Assembly: GCA_025057715.1 (NCBI GenBank)
Contig: JANWVD010000003.1
Coordinates: forward strand, 1-17,025
Direction: 5' to 3'
Length of the DNA stretch: 17,025 bases
From: Aquificaceae bacterium
Lineage (GTDB): Bacteria > Aquificota > Aquificia > Aquificales > Aquificaceae
In this document: positions 6,394 through 14,455 of the stretch, one piece after another
How positions within the stretch are numbered: the stretch's first letter is position 1
Layout of the letters: each line of letters opens with the position of its first letter
Position numbers and translations under genes: made by a program
The notes under the pieces: generated by a model
Told to the model about the DNA's origin: nothing
Database searches by the model: none
What the model saw: the letters and a program-made list of their open reading frames with translations, nothing else

Positions 6394-7638
6394 ATGCGTT
6401 TAGTTATTATACTTTCTGGCTTTTTACCTGCGTTTGCAAGCGAGCTTGACAAAGCAGACACTGCTTGGATTTTAGTCTCTAATGCCTTAGTGACCTTGAT
6501 GGTCATTCCGGGGCTTGCGCTCTTTTATGCCGGGCTTTCGCGCTCAAAGAGCGCGGTTAATACCCTCTCTATGTCAATTGTTGGTTTTGCTATTGCCTCT
6601 GTAGCTTGGCTAATCCTTGGTCATAGCCTTGCCTTTGGCAAGGACTTTCTTGGTTTTGTCGGCGGTCTTGATAAAGCTCTTCTAAGCTCTGTTAGCATTA
6701 ATAGCCTTCAGGGAACAATTCCTGAGTATCTCTTTGTCTCTTTCCAAGCTGCCTTTGCCGGCGTTAGCTTGGCGCTAATTAGCGGCGCTCTCATAGAGAG
6801 ACTAAAATTTAGCGCTTGGCTTGTCTTTAGCCTCCTTTGGGTTTTGCTCGTTTATGCCCCAATTGCCCACTGGGTGTGGGGCGGCGGATTTTTAGCAAAA
6901 GACGGCGCTCTTGACTTTGCCGGCGGCGCGGTAGTTCATCTTAATGCCGGCGTATCTGCCCTCGTTGGCGCGCTTATCTTAGGCGCTCGCAAAGAGAGCT
7001 CTATATTACCCCATAGCCTTCCTCTCACTGCCGTAGGCACAGGGCTTTTGTGGGTTGGCTGGTTTGGCTTTAACGCAGGCTCTGCGCTCTCTTCAGGCGC
7101 AATAGCGAGCATAGCCTTACTTAACACAAATCTCGGGGCATCTGCCGGGCTTCTTGGCTGGATGCTTCCAGAGTGGGTCATTCGCAAAAAGCCCACTCTT
7201 CTTGGGATGATGTCAGGCGCAGTTGCCGGGCTTGTTGGAATTACCCCGGCCGCTGGCTTTGTGATGCCAGCTGACGCAATCATTATAGGGTTTATCTCCT
7301 CTGCCATTAGCTTTTTCTTTGTCACTTATCTAAAGCACCGCCTTTATGTGGATGATGCTCTTGATGTTTTTGGCATTCACGGCATTTCTGGTCTAATTGG
7401 CGCTATTTTAACTGGCATATTTGCAACAAAGTCCGTAAATGACTCTATAAATGTCCTTCCTAACCAGCTTTTTATCCAAATCAAATCTTGCATAGCAGTT
7501 GCTATCTATAGCGCAATCATGAGCGCTTTGATTTTCTTACTCATAAAAGCAATTTTCGGTCTTCGCTCTAAAGAAGAGCAGGCTTTAGATATTTCGTTGC
7601 ATGGCGAGAGCGCATACAACATAGGAGGTAAAACATGA
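6394..7638 (+). CDS. amt: Ammonium channel Amt/AmtB
   Basis: Inner-membrane trimeric channel that carries ammonium/ammonia. 414 aa with about 11 membrane helices after a cleavable-looking N-terminal segment (MRLVIILSGFLPAFAS). Pore residues are present: the twin histidines His182 (VVHLNAG) and His329 (FGIHGISG), Asp174 near the ammonium site (ALDFAGGAVVH), and the gate phenylalanines Phe117 (SFQAAF) and Phe226 (WFGFNAGS). The C-terminal tail EEQALDISLHGESAY is the conserved stretch involved in PII (GlnK) docking, which fits co-transcription with glnB. The ATG at 6394 follows AGGAGG by 7 nt. The stop codon overlaps the next start as ATGA. Confidence 0.96.
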   Translation: MRLVIILSGFLPAFASELDKADTAWILVSNALVTLMVIPGLALFYAGLSRSKSAVNTLSMSIVGFAIASVAWLILGHSLAFGKDFLGFVGGLDKALLSSVSINSLQGTIPEYLFVSFQAAFAGVSLALISGALIERLKFSAWLVFSLLWVLLVYAPIAHWVWGGGFLAKDGALDFAGGAVVHLNAGVSALVGALILGARKESSILPHSLPLTAVGTGLLWVGWFGFNAGSALSSGAIASIALLNTNLGASAGLLGWMLPEWVIRKKPTLLGMMSGAVAGLVGITPAAGFVMPADAIIIGFISSAISFFFVTYLKHRLYVDDALDVFGIHGISGLIGAILTGIFATKSVNDSINVLPNQLFIQIKSCIAVAIYSAIMSALIFLLIKAIFGLRSKEEQALDISLHGESAYNIGGKT

Positions 7639-8654
7639 GAGCTATAATATCTTCTTTAGCCTTATTTGCTTTAGCATTCTCTCAAAGCCCTAATTTAAAG
7701 TTCGAAGGGGCTTTTAGTTCTTACATCCTAAGCGGTGATAATTTTTCGCGCAAAACCCGCTATGATGCAGCTTCTGTTATCTTAAGTATTTCAAAAAGCC
7801 CAGAGCCAATTGGCTTTACCCTAACTGGCGGCGCTTATGCCCTCCCGGTTGTTGGTCTTGAGCTAAGTAGCACTGCCAAAACAACGAAGCTCTTTAGCCC
7901 CATAGTGCTTGCTTATCTTGAATATGCCCCGAGCAAGAGCGTAAGTTTTCAAGTAGGTCGCCTTCCAACTTTGATTGGCTATGAAACCCCCTTTAGCTAC
8001 CAAAACCCGACCATCCAAAGAGGTCTCGTTTGGAACTCTCAGCCCGTTTTGCATCATGGCGCTCGTTTTATCTACTCTTCCGAGGGCTTTGACCTAAAGC
8101 TCGGGATAAATGACGGCTTTTACACTCTTAGCAAAGACGCTTCTCTTGCTTTAGAGCTCGGTCTTAGCCTAAAGCCAAGCAAAGACGCATTTATAACCTT
8201 CAATACACTCCTTCCGCAAAGCGATGCAAAACCAAACGATACCTCAGCGCCCTCTAATAAGCGCCAAGTAAACCTCCTTGCTGGCTTTAGCCACTCAAAC
8301 ATAAGCGCAGGGCTTGATATTGTGTTTATTGAGGCCCCAAAGAGCGACAAAGCGCAAGTTCCCAAGCGCGCCTTTGCGACCGCAGGCGCCATTCACCTAA
8401 CTTATCTCAAAGACCCTTTCAAGCTCCATGTTCGCTTAGAGCAACTAAAGGATAACTCAGACGAAGGTCATACCGACCTTATTGGCATAGGCGATGGCAA
8501 CTCAGGGCAAAGTCTGAGTATAAGCCCCTCTTATCGCAAGGGTAATATATTTATCAAAACCGAGCTATCGCTCGTTAGGGCAAAAGAGCCATTCACCCAT
8601 AATAACAAAAAGACCGCCACCCGTGCAGGGCTCGAGGTAGGTTTTCTTTTCTAA
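7635..8654 (+). CDS. Outer-membrane beta-barrel protein (porin-like) coupled to amt
   Basis: 339 aa with a signal peptide (MRAIISSLALFALAFSQS). The mature part is rich in alternating polar/hydrophobic strands, Gly and aromatic residues, and ends in Phe (VGFLF), the usual outer-membrane assembly signal. The stretch FQVGRLPTLIGYETPFSYQNP and the following LHHGARFIYSSEGFDLKLGIND resemble the OmpL-like beta-barrel porin-2 family; I call this from general look, not from a search. The start ATG overlaps the amt stop by 4 bp (ATGA) and has its own AGGAGG (7623-7628), so the two genes are translated from the same message. The position suggests an outer-membrane pore for ammonium or another nitrogen source; this is inference from context only. 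Confidence 0.8.
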   Translation: MRAIISSLALFALAFSQSPNLKFEGAFSSYILSGDNFSRKTRYDAASVILSISKSPEPIGFTLTGGAYALPVVGLELSSTAKTTKLFSPIVLAYLEYAPSKSVSFQVGRLPTLIGYETPFSYQNPTIQRGLVWNSQPVLHHGARFIYSSEGFDLKLGINDGFYTLSKDASLALELGLSLKPSKDAFITFNTLLPQSDAKPNDTSAPSNKRQVNLLAGFSHSNISAGLDIVFIEAPKSDKAQVPKRAFATAGAIHLTYLKDPFKLHVRLEQLKDNSDEGHTDLIGIGDGNSGQSLSISPSYRKGNIFIKTELSLVRAKEPFTHNNKKTATRAGLEVGFLF

Positions 8655-8657
8655 ATC

Positions 8658-8679
8658 TCGCCCCCCTAAAGGGGGGCGA
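8658..8679 (+). terminator. Strong GC hairpin after the porin-like gene
   Basis: Nine-bp stem TCGCCCCCC (8658-8666) / GGGGGGCGA (8671-8679) with a TAAA loop, 3 nt after the stop codon. There is no T-run on the + strand (AAAGGATG follows), so it may act as an RNA stabiliser or a Rho-assisted end rather than a classical intrinsic terminator. Confidence 0.55.
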
Positions 8680-8699
8680 AAAGGATGTAAAATCAGCTA

Positions 8700-9449
8700 A
8701 TGATTGAAATAGACCTAAGCGGTAAGGTCGCTATAGTAACAGGCGCTACTCGCGGCATAGGATATGAGATTGCCAAAACTCTCATGTTTGCAGGTGCAAA
8801 AGTTGCAATCTCAGGCAGAAATCAAGAAACTGCCTCAAGCGTTGCCAAAGAGCTCTCAAATTTAACAAACTCGACCGCAGTCGGCTTTGAACTTGAGCTT
8901 TCAAGTCAAGAAAGCGTCAGCAATTTTGTCTCTAATGTAGAAAACCACCTTGGCTCGGTGGACATTCTAATTAACAACGCAGGTATGACCATCGATAGCC
9001 TAATTCTTAGGACCAAATACGAAGATTGGCAAAAGGTTATTAACGTTAACCTAAATGGCACATTTTTAATAACCTCGCTTGTGATAAAGGGGATGCTAAA
9101 GCGCCGCTGGGGAAGGGTTATAAACATCTCCTCAGTCGTTGGCTTTATAGGGAACTACGGGCAAGTTAGCTACTCTACGGCAAAATCAGCCCTCCTTGGC
9201 TTTACCAAAAGCCTTGCCAAAGAGCTTGCAAGCAGAAACATCACCGTTAATGCCATCGCCCCTGGCTTTATAACAACGGACATGACAAAGGATTTGCCAA
9301 ACGAACTAAAGGAGCAATACCTTCGCCAAATCCCGCTTGGGCGCTTTGGAGAGCCAAAGGACGTTGCCCCTTTGGTAGCCTTTCTTTGCTCTGACTTTGC
9401 CTCTTATATAACTGCTCAGGTCTTTCATGTAAATGGCGGGATGTATTAA
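8700..9449 (+). CDS. fabG: 3-oxoacyl-[acyl-carrier-protein] reductase
   Basis: NADPH-dependent reduction of 3-oxoacyl-ACP in fatty-acid synthesis; cytosolic tetramer. 249 aa, normal length for a classical short-chain dehydrogenase. Cofactor motif TGATRGIG (14-21), NNAG (92-95), catalytic Asn117, Ser145 (NISSVVG), Tyr158 and Lys162 (YSTAK), and the PGFITTDMT segment (188-196) that is typical of FabG. Other SDR functions cannot be excluded since no other fab gene is adjacent. The ATG has only a weak Shine-Dalgarno (AAGGA, 8681-8685) set far away; a -10-like TAAAAT (8688-8693) ends 6 nt before it, so a leaderless message is possible. It overlaps folK by 17 bp. Confidence 0.93.
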   Translation: MIEIDLSGKVAIVTGATRGIGYEIAKTLMFAGAKVAISGRNQETASSVAKELSNLTNSTAVGFELELSSQESVSNFVSNVENHLGSVDILINNAGMTIDSLILRTKYEDWQKVINVNLNGTFLITSLVIKGMLKRRWGRVINISSVVGFIGNYGQVSYSTAKSALLGFTKSLAKELASRNITVNAIAPGFITTDMTKDLPNELKEQYLRQIPLGRFGEPKDVAPLVAFLCSDFASYITAQVFHVNGGMY

Positions 9450-9930
9450 AGAGCTCTATCTTGCCCTTGGTAGCAACATAGATAATAGGATTGAAAATAT
9501 TCTAAAAGCCATAAGCGCCCTAAGGGATATCTTGGAAGTTAAGAAAATCTCCACCATTTACGAAAGCCCCCCCTGGGGAATAACCTCCCAGCCTAAGTTT
9601 TTAAATTGTGCTATTTTGTGCAATGCCGACCTTCCCCCCTTTGAGCTTCTAAAGGAAGTTAAAAGTATAGAGAAAAAGCTCGGCAGGATTCAAAGAGAGC
9701 GCTGGGGACCAAGGGAAATAGACATTGATATTCTCATCTATGGCGATTTAATTTTAAAAACCCCTGAGCTTGAGATTCCCCATCCTCACCTCTCTTCAAG
9801 GGACTTTTTTATCCTACCGCTTATTGAGCTTTCAGAAAGCATTCTTCACCCAGTTTATAAAAAGCCCCTTCGGGATTTTCTCCCTAAAGAATCTCTTTGC
9901 ACTCCCTTTGCTTGCGTTTTACCAGCGTAG
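9433..9930 (+). CDS. folK: 2-amino-4-hydroxy-6-hydroxymethyldihydropteridine pyrophosphokinase
   Basis: Transfers pyrophosphate from ATP to 6-hydroxymethyl-dihydropterin in folate biosynthesis; a cytosolic monofunctional enzyme of 165 aa. The family pattern is complete: YLALGSNIDNRIENI at the N-terminus, YESPPWG (43-49), RWGPREIDIDILIYG (90-104) with the magnesium-binding Asp97 and Asp99, and IPHPHL (115-120). The ATG at 9433 overlaps the end of fabG by 17 bp, suggesting coupling; no other start gives the complete first strand. No folP or folB is nearby, so the pairing with fabG seems to be an operon of convenience. The 3' end overlaps nrdB tail to tail by 12 bp, with no terminator between them. 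Confidence 0.95.
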   Translation: MAGCIKELYLALGSNIDNRIENILKAISALRDILEVKKISTIYESPPWGITSQPKFLNCAILCNADLPPFELLKEVKSIEKKLGRIQRERWGPREIDIDILIYGDLILKTPELEIPHPHLSSRDFFILPLIELSESILHPVYKKPLRDFLPKESLCTPFACVLPA

Positions 9931-10947
9931 CTCGTTTCGTTTTGTATAAGTTTGTGGCTTTGCTTGGAAAAAGTCTGTTTTTGTATCGTTAATGGTCCTA
10001 AAAGTGTCAATCCACTTCATTGGATTTTCTTCTACTTCTGGATAGAGCGGTTTATATCCAATCTGCGAAAGCCTTAAATTAGCGAGATATTTGATGTATC
10101 TATCAATTAGGTGGTCGTTAATCCCAAGTATCTGGTTTTGAGTGACATATTTCCCCCATTGCACTTCCATGTTAACTGCGTGTTTGAAAAACTCATAAAC
10201 CCACTTCTCAATTTCCGGCGTAAAGAGCTCTTTAGACTCTTCTTTAAGAGTTAGGATTATGTTTCTAAAGAGCGTTACATGAGTTAGCTCATCGCGATTG
10301 ATGTATTTTATTTGCTGGACTGTGTTTCTCATCTTGCCCTGGCGAGCAAGGGTGTAAAAGAACGCAAACCCTGAATAAAAGTAAAGACTTTCAAGAACAT
10401 AGTTTCCAAAAACGGCTTTTATGAAGTTTTCCTCAGTTGGTTTTTGTATAAAGCTATTGTAAACCTCTGCTATTACCTTGTTTCTTTCCATTAGCATGCT
10501 ATCTTGGCGCCAATAATTGTATATCTCTTCCGCTATACCTTGGTCAACAACGCTTTCAAGGATGAATTGATAAGAATAGCTATGCAGGGCTTCTTGAAAT
10601 TCTTGAGAAGTAAGCGCCATCACCACCTCAGGTGCAGTTATGTATCTTGCAAACTCTTTTAGCATGTTAACTTGATAAGAATCAAGAACTATCAGGAAAG
10701 AAAGCACAAGCTCATAGGCTCTTCTTTCGTGTGGTGAGAGCTCTCGCTCGTATTGTTTTTTGTCCTCGTGCATTGGTATCTCTTCTGGAATCCAGAAGTT
10801 ACTAAATCCCATTGTTTTATATAAATCAAAAGCCCATTGGTATTTTACTCTGTTTAGCTCCATTATGTTGGTTGAATTCCCTTGAACTATGCGCCTGTGC
10901 GTTGCTTCTCTATCGCCTTGCGGGTTGAAAATTACCGTCCTTTCCAT
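9919..10947 (-). CDS. nrdB: Class I ribonucleotide reductase, beta subunit (radical protein)
   Basis: Holds the diiron-tyrosyl radical centre used by NrdA to reduce ribonucleotides. 342 aa. The ligands can all be matched to the E. coli enzyme: Asp89, Glu119, His122, Glu186, Glu220 and His223. The motif QEALHSYSY puts Tyr126 at the radical position (H+4), so it is of the Tyr-radical type and not a Phe-containing Ic form. Tyr334 near the C-terminus is in place to pass the radical to NrdA, and the last residues (RNELRW) would be the docking tail. The start ATG lies within the preceding gene (16-bp overlap) without a clear Shine-Dalgarno, so translation probably depends on coupling. Last gene of the minus-strand cluster. 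Confidence 0.96.
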   Translation of the reverse strand: MERTVIFNPQGDREATHRRIVQGNSTNIMELNRVKYQWAFDLYKTMGFSNFWIPEEIPMHEDKKQYERELSPHERRAYELVLSFLIVLDSYQVNMLKEFARYITAPEVVMALTSQEFQEALHSYSYQFILESVVDQGIAEEIYNYWRQDSMLMERNKVIAEVYNSFIQKPTEENFIKAVFGNYVLESLYFYSGFAFFYTLARQGKMRNTVQQIKYINRDELTHVTLFRNIILTLKEESKELFTPEIEKWVYEFFKHAVNMEVQWGKYVTQNQILGINDHLIDRYIKYLANLRLSQIGYKPLYPEVEENPMKWIDTFRTINDTKTDFFQAKPQTYTKRNELRW

Positions 10948-11480
10948 TTTTTACTACTTTCTTTAATTATATACGCCATATCTTCTATCTCAGGCTCATA
11001 ACATACGCTTTTACCGGCTTTTTTGCACATCTCGTTGGCTTTTTTCATTAGCCTTAGCCCTTCCTTTGCCGAGCCGACTTCAAATTCTAATAACCCAACC
11101 TCAAAAAGCAAAGCCTCTCTATTTTCGTAAGGCATTTCTTTACTATTTAACCAAACTTTAAGCTCTTTTAAAAGCACTTTTTCCTTTTTCGCGAACCTTG
11201 CGCTACTGCTTATGTTAGAGAGAGCATCCTTAAGGCATTCGCCGTAAAGCGGCATAAATTCCCCAAGGGAGCTAATGCCAACTTTTAAAGACCTTTCGTA
11301 TCGCTTTGCCTTCTGCAGGTGGTATATTAACTCTGCTTTAAGTGCCGAGGCTTTTTCGCCGCTTGATTTTTTAATTTTACCCTCGAGAAAAGCCACTGCC
11401 TCAAGCGGGCTTAGCGCCCTTGCTTGCTTTACAATATCGTCTATCTGGTAATATTCCCAGCAGGTTGGGGGAAAGTTCAA
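10932..11480 (-). CDS. Unrecognised helical repeat-like protein between nrdA and nrdB
   Basis: 182 aa; I do not recognise a family. It is almost entirely helical in look, rich in Lys, Glu, Ala and Leu, with stretches such as ASALKAELIYHLQKAKRYERS and NREALLFEVGLLEFEVGSAKE that resemble tetratricopeptide-type helical hairpins. There is no signal peptide or membrane segment, so it is probably cytosolic. The only possible start is TTG at 11480: the frame has stops just upstream and no ATG or GTG near. AAGGA lies 7 nt before the TTG, and the TTG overlaps the previous gene's TGA by 4 bp. The 3' end overlaps nrdB by 16 bp. Four Cys are present (7, 77, 147, 159, approximate) with no evident metal motif. 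Low similarity to the preceding gene may still reflect shared repeat origin. Confidence 0.75.
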   Translation of the reverse strand: MNFPPTCWEYYQIDDIVKQARALSPLEAVAFLEGKIKKSSGEKASALKAELIYHLQKAKRYERSLKVGISSLGEFMPLYGECLKDALSNISSSARFAKKEKVLLKELKVWLNSKEMPYENREALLFEVGLLEFEVGSAKEGLRLMKKANEMCKKAGKSVCYEPEIEDMAYIIKESSKKWKGR

Positions 11481-12076
11481 TACTTTTTCCTTACCGGGTT
11501 TTGAAGCATTTTATTAAGAATCTCTCTTTGGACGCTTGCCTCTTGCCAAAAGCCGGCTTTGGAAAAGATATCTATGGCTTCTCTTCTTGCTCTAATAGCC
11601 TCGTCGTAATTGCCTGATTCGTAAAGATGGCTTGCAAGAAGCCCCATAGAGGTGCCAAGGATGTATGGGTCTTTTTGCGCAGATGGGTCTTTGGAAACGC
11701 CTGAGAAGAACTTCACAGCGCTATCGTGAGCATCTTGAGACCTCAAGACATCACTCATTAAATAAAGCGCCTGAGATGCATAAGAACGGTCAGAGTGTTT
11801 TAAAAAAACTGGCATGGTCTCCCTTATGATTTGAGCGCTTTGCTCTTTGTTGCCTAAGCTAAAGTAAGAGTGTGCCATATGGAGCTTAACTTGGGCTTTT
11901 CCTATCTCCGTTTTTTGCGCGCCAAGCGCGGTTTTTAGAACCTCTAACGCCTCGTTTGGTTTGTTAGCTTGATTTAGGCTAACGGCTTTATCTATAAGAG
12001 CCTGTTGCGGATTTGGCACAGTGTCTTTGGCTAACAAAAATGACGCAAATAGAATAGTCAAAGCTAAGTTGCGCAT
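11477..12076 (-). CDS. Exported TPR-like protein of unknown function
   Basis: 199 aa. An N-terminal signal peptide (MRNLALTILFASFLLA, likely cut before KDT) predicts export to the periplasm. The rest is made of TPR-like helical pairs: QANKPNEALEVLKTAL, HSYFSLGNKEQSAQIIRETM, ASHLYESGNYDEAIRARREA; the last fits the TPR pattern best (Leu/Tyr/Gly/Asn-Tyr/Ala). TPR proteins act as protein-binding scaffolds, and no partner is evident. I chose the ATG at 12076 over the in-frame GTG at 12085 because the GTG is pressed against the ribosome-binding site GGAGGA, which sits 9 nt before the ATG. The start lies inside the end of nrdA (13-bp overlap), and the stop overlaps the next gene's TTG. Confidence 0.82.
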   Translation of the reverse strand: MRNLALTILFASFLLAKDTVPNPQQALIDKAVSLNQANKPNEALEVLKTALGAQKTEIGKAQVKLHMAHSYFSLGNKEQSAQIIRETMPVFLKHSDRSYASQALYLMSDVLRSQDAHDSAVKFFSGVSKDPSAQKDPYILGTSMGLLASHLYESGNYDEAIRARREAIDIFSKAGFWQEASVQREILNKMLQNPVRKKY

Positions 12077-14352
12077 GATTCGCACTCCTCCATATCTGTT
12101 ATGCTTTTACTTCTGCAATAATATAACGTTTTTAAGCCAAGTTGCCAAGCGAGCTTATAGAGATTAGAAAGCGCTGGACCATCTATCTTATCCGGGTCTA
12201 TGAATAGATTCAAGGACTGCGCTTGGTCTATCCACATTTGACGAACTGCCCCGGCTCTTATGACCCAATTTTGGTCTATGTGATAGGCACTTTTATAATG
12301 CCAATATAAAGTTTCTACCTCAGGTGGCACTTGAGGCAATATCCCTGACATATTTTCCTCTTTGTAAAAGCGCGAAAATATTGGGTCAATTGAAGGCGTT
12401 GCACCAACTATCAACGAAGTCGAGCCCGTTGGCATAAGCGCAAGCAAATATCCGTTTCTTAGCCCGTGCTCTTTAACCTCGGCAGCGAGCTTTTCCCAAT
12501 CAAAGCCGTTTTTGGATATGGCTGAGTTTTCTGCTGCACTTCTTCCAAAGAATATCCCCCTTTCCCAATCAGAGCCTCTAAAGAGCTCGTATGCACCTCT
12601 CTCTTTTGAAAGCTCGCAAGAGGATTTAATCGCCCAATATGCAATTCTTTCAAAAAGCTCATTTGCAAAGTCAAGATGTTCTTGAGATTCAAAGGCTATA
12701 CCCTCTTTGGCTAATCTGTAGTGGTAATTGCTAACGCCTATGCCTATTGCCCTATAGCGCCTATTTGTCCACTCTGCTTCCTTTATAGCGTAAAAGTTTA
12801 TAGATATCACATTATCAAGCATCCTCACAAGAAGAGGCATTACCCTTTGTATATCTTGGTTTGTGTAAACCTTCCCAAGGTTGATAGACCCAAGGTTGCA
12901 AACAACGACATCGCCTGCTAATTTCTTATGCAAGATTGTGCCATCTTCAAGAGAGTGCTCTATGTGCTTGGTTGTTGACATATTTTGCACTATCTCGTGG
13001 CATAAATTTGAGCTATAAACTATGCCGCAGTGCTTGTTTGGATTGAGTCTATTAGCCGTGTCTCTAAAGAATATGTATGGCTCGCCGGTTTCAAAAATGA
13101 CGCTAAGCAATCTTTTCCATAGCTCAAAGGCCTTTATGGTCTTTTTACCATCGGGTGGGACGCTTTTTTCCAACTGTATGTAAGCCTCCTCAAACTCCTC
13201 GCCGTATAGGTCCTCTAAGTTCTTATCACCCTTTACATTCTTGCAATAATATGGGTCTAAGAGCGTCCAATAATCGTCGCTGATGAGTCTATGCATAAAA
13301 ATATCAGGTATAGAAACTGCCGGGTGTATATCGTGCGCCTTTTTGCGCTCATCACCGACGTTGGTCTTTACCTCAAGAAAGTCCTCTATGTCTCTATGCC
13401 AGATATCAAGCGTGATGCTTGCAGAGCCTTTGCGCATCCCAAGCTGGTCAACATAGACCATCACGTCGTTAAGAATTTTCACAACCGGTAAAACCCCGGA
13501 GCTTGCGCCTTTGAACTTTCTAATTGGCGCGCCCGCTGCCCTTATCTTGCCAAGATATATGCCAAGACCGCCTGCAAACTTTGAAATCTGTCCCGCCTTT
13601 TGCACATTGTCAAAAATGTCATATAAGTCATCGTCAACTGTTAAAACAAAGCAAGAGCTTAGCTGAGTATGCGGTCTTCTTGCGTTCATCATAGTAGGCG
13701 TAGCGAGCGAAACCTCGTGCTTGCTTAAAAGCTCGTAAAACTCCCTCACATACTGAGTTCTCTTAGACCTCTCTTCTGCTATTCCAAGGGTCATTGCAAT
13801 AAGCAAATACATCTCCTGTGGGAGCTCTACCAAAAACCCATCTTCATTGCGAACAAGATATCTATCTACGAGAATTTTTAGTCCCGTGTAGGTAAAAAGC
13901 AGGTCTCTTTTTGGGTCAATCAAAGCCGCAAGATTGTCAAAGTCCTCTTTTGAGTAGTTTTCTAATAGATACCCCCCATAGATACCCTTTTCTACTAATT
14001 TTAAGACATTCTCATAGAGGTTTTCTGGTCTATATGGCGTATAAGAGCCGTTTATCTTATCTTTTACCTCGTATCCTCTTTGGTGTCCGACCTCTTTGTA
14101 TAGGTCATATAGCAAAAGCCTCGCTGCTACATATTGCCATTGTGGCGAAGTTGGGCTAATCTTGTCTGCTGCGGTTCTAATTAAAAGCGCCTGAATCTCC
14201 TTGGTTGATATGCCTTCTCTAAATTGAATCCTTGCGTCTGCTTCAAGCTCCAAAGGGTCTACATTTAGCCCCTCGCAAGCAAAATCTATGACAACCCTGA
14301 TTTTTGAAATATCCATGGGCTCTTTCTCACCGCCTCGCTTTAGGACAAACAT
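12064..14352 (-). CDS. nrdA: Class I ribonucleotide reductase, alpha (catalytic) subunit
   Basis: Reduces ribonucleoside diphosphates to deoxyribonucleotides using NrdB's radical. 762 aa. An ATP-cone domain (about 1-90, starting MFVLKRGGEKEPMDISKIR) predicts dATP/ATP control of overall activity, as in class Ia enzymes. Catalytic residues: Cys234 (LSSCF) and Cys485 (VCNLGSINLG) form the redox pair, and Asn449, Cys451 and Glu453 (SNLCHEI) the radical site. Tyr744-Tyr745 near the end complete the radical pathway, and the C-terminal shuttle pair is Cys757/Cys760 in ECESCAT. The ATG at 14352 has GGGAGG 8 nt upstream. The gene is not adjacent to nrdB: two unrecognised genes separate them, all overlapping by a few bases. 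No NrdR-type box is evident. Confidence 0.97.
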   Translation of the reverse strand: MFVLKRGGEKEPMDISKIRVVIDFACEGLNVDPLELEADARIQFREGISTKEIQALLIRTAADKISPTSPQWQYVAARLLLYDLYKEVGHQRGYEVKDKINGSYTPYRPENLYENVLKLVEKGIYGGYLLENYSKEDFDNLAALIDPKRDLLFTYTGLKILVDRYLVRNEDGFLVELPQEMYLLIAMTLGIAEERSKRTQYVREFYELLSKHEVSLATPTMMNARRPHTQLSSCFVLTVDDDLYDIFDNVQKAGQISKFAGGLGIYLGKIRAAGAPIRKFKGASSGVLPVVKILNDVMVYVDQLGMRKGSASITLDIWHRDIEDFLEVKTNVGDERKKAHDIHPAVSIPDIFMHRLISDDYWTLLDPYYCKNVKGDKNLEDLYGEEFEEAYIQLEKSVPPDGKKTIKAFELWKRLLSVIFETGEPYIFFRDTANRLNPNKHCGIVYSSNLCHEIVQNMSTTKHIEHSLEDGTILHKKLAGDVVVCNLGSINLGKVYTNQDIQRVMPLLVRMLDNVISINFYAIKEAEWTNRRYRAIGIGVSNYHYRLAKEGIAFESQEHLDFANELFERIAYWAIKSSCELSKERGAYELFRGSDWERGIFFGRSAAENSAISKNGFDWEKLAAEVKEHGLRNGYLLALMPTGSTSLIVGATPSIDPIFSRFYKEENMSGILPQVPPEVETLYWHYKSAYHIDQNWVIRAGAVRQMWIDQAQSLNLFIDPDKIDGPALSNLYKLAWQLGLKTLYYCRSKSITDMEECESCAT

Positions 14353-14455
14353 GGAAAAAACCTCCCTTTTATCACTCTAAAGCGTCCCTGTCAGCCTTGC
14401 AATCCTCTAAGGATTTCATAAACAGACTCACTAATCTTAGGTCTGCCTAAAGCCT
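14353..14455 (-). promoter_or_regulatory. Gap upstream of nrdA with candidate promoter and small hairpins
   Basis: The only clear gap in the minus-strand cluster. Read on the minus strand, TTGCAA (14402-14397) and TAGAGT (14379-14374) are 17 bp apart, each four of six to the sigma-70 consensus, and would start transcription just before the nrdA ribosome-binding site (14361-14370). Two inverted repeats are present: TTAGG/CCTAA (14437-14450) and AATCCT-CTA-AGGATT (14401-14415). The second overlaps the -35 box. All are short and may be chance. Confidence 0.35.

Noticed and set aside
12077..12085. GTG at 12085 as the start of the exported TPR-like gene
   Set aside because: It directly abuts GGAGGA; the ATG at 12076 has proper spacing and yields a typical signal peptide.
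14353..14455. Short frames before nrdA (one reading LGRPKISESVYEILRGLQG, one starting MKSLEDCKADRDALE)
   Set aside because: The first has no start codon after its upstream stop, and the second is 15 codons with no ribosome-binding site; rlmD already ends at its normal C-terminal motif, so no frameshift is needed.
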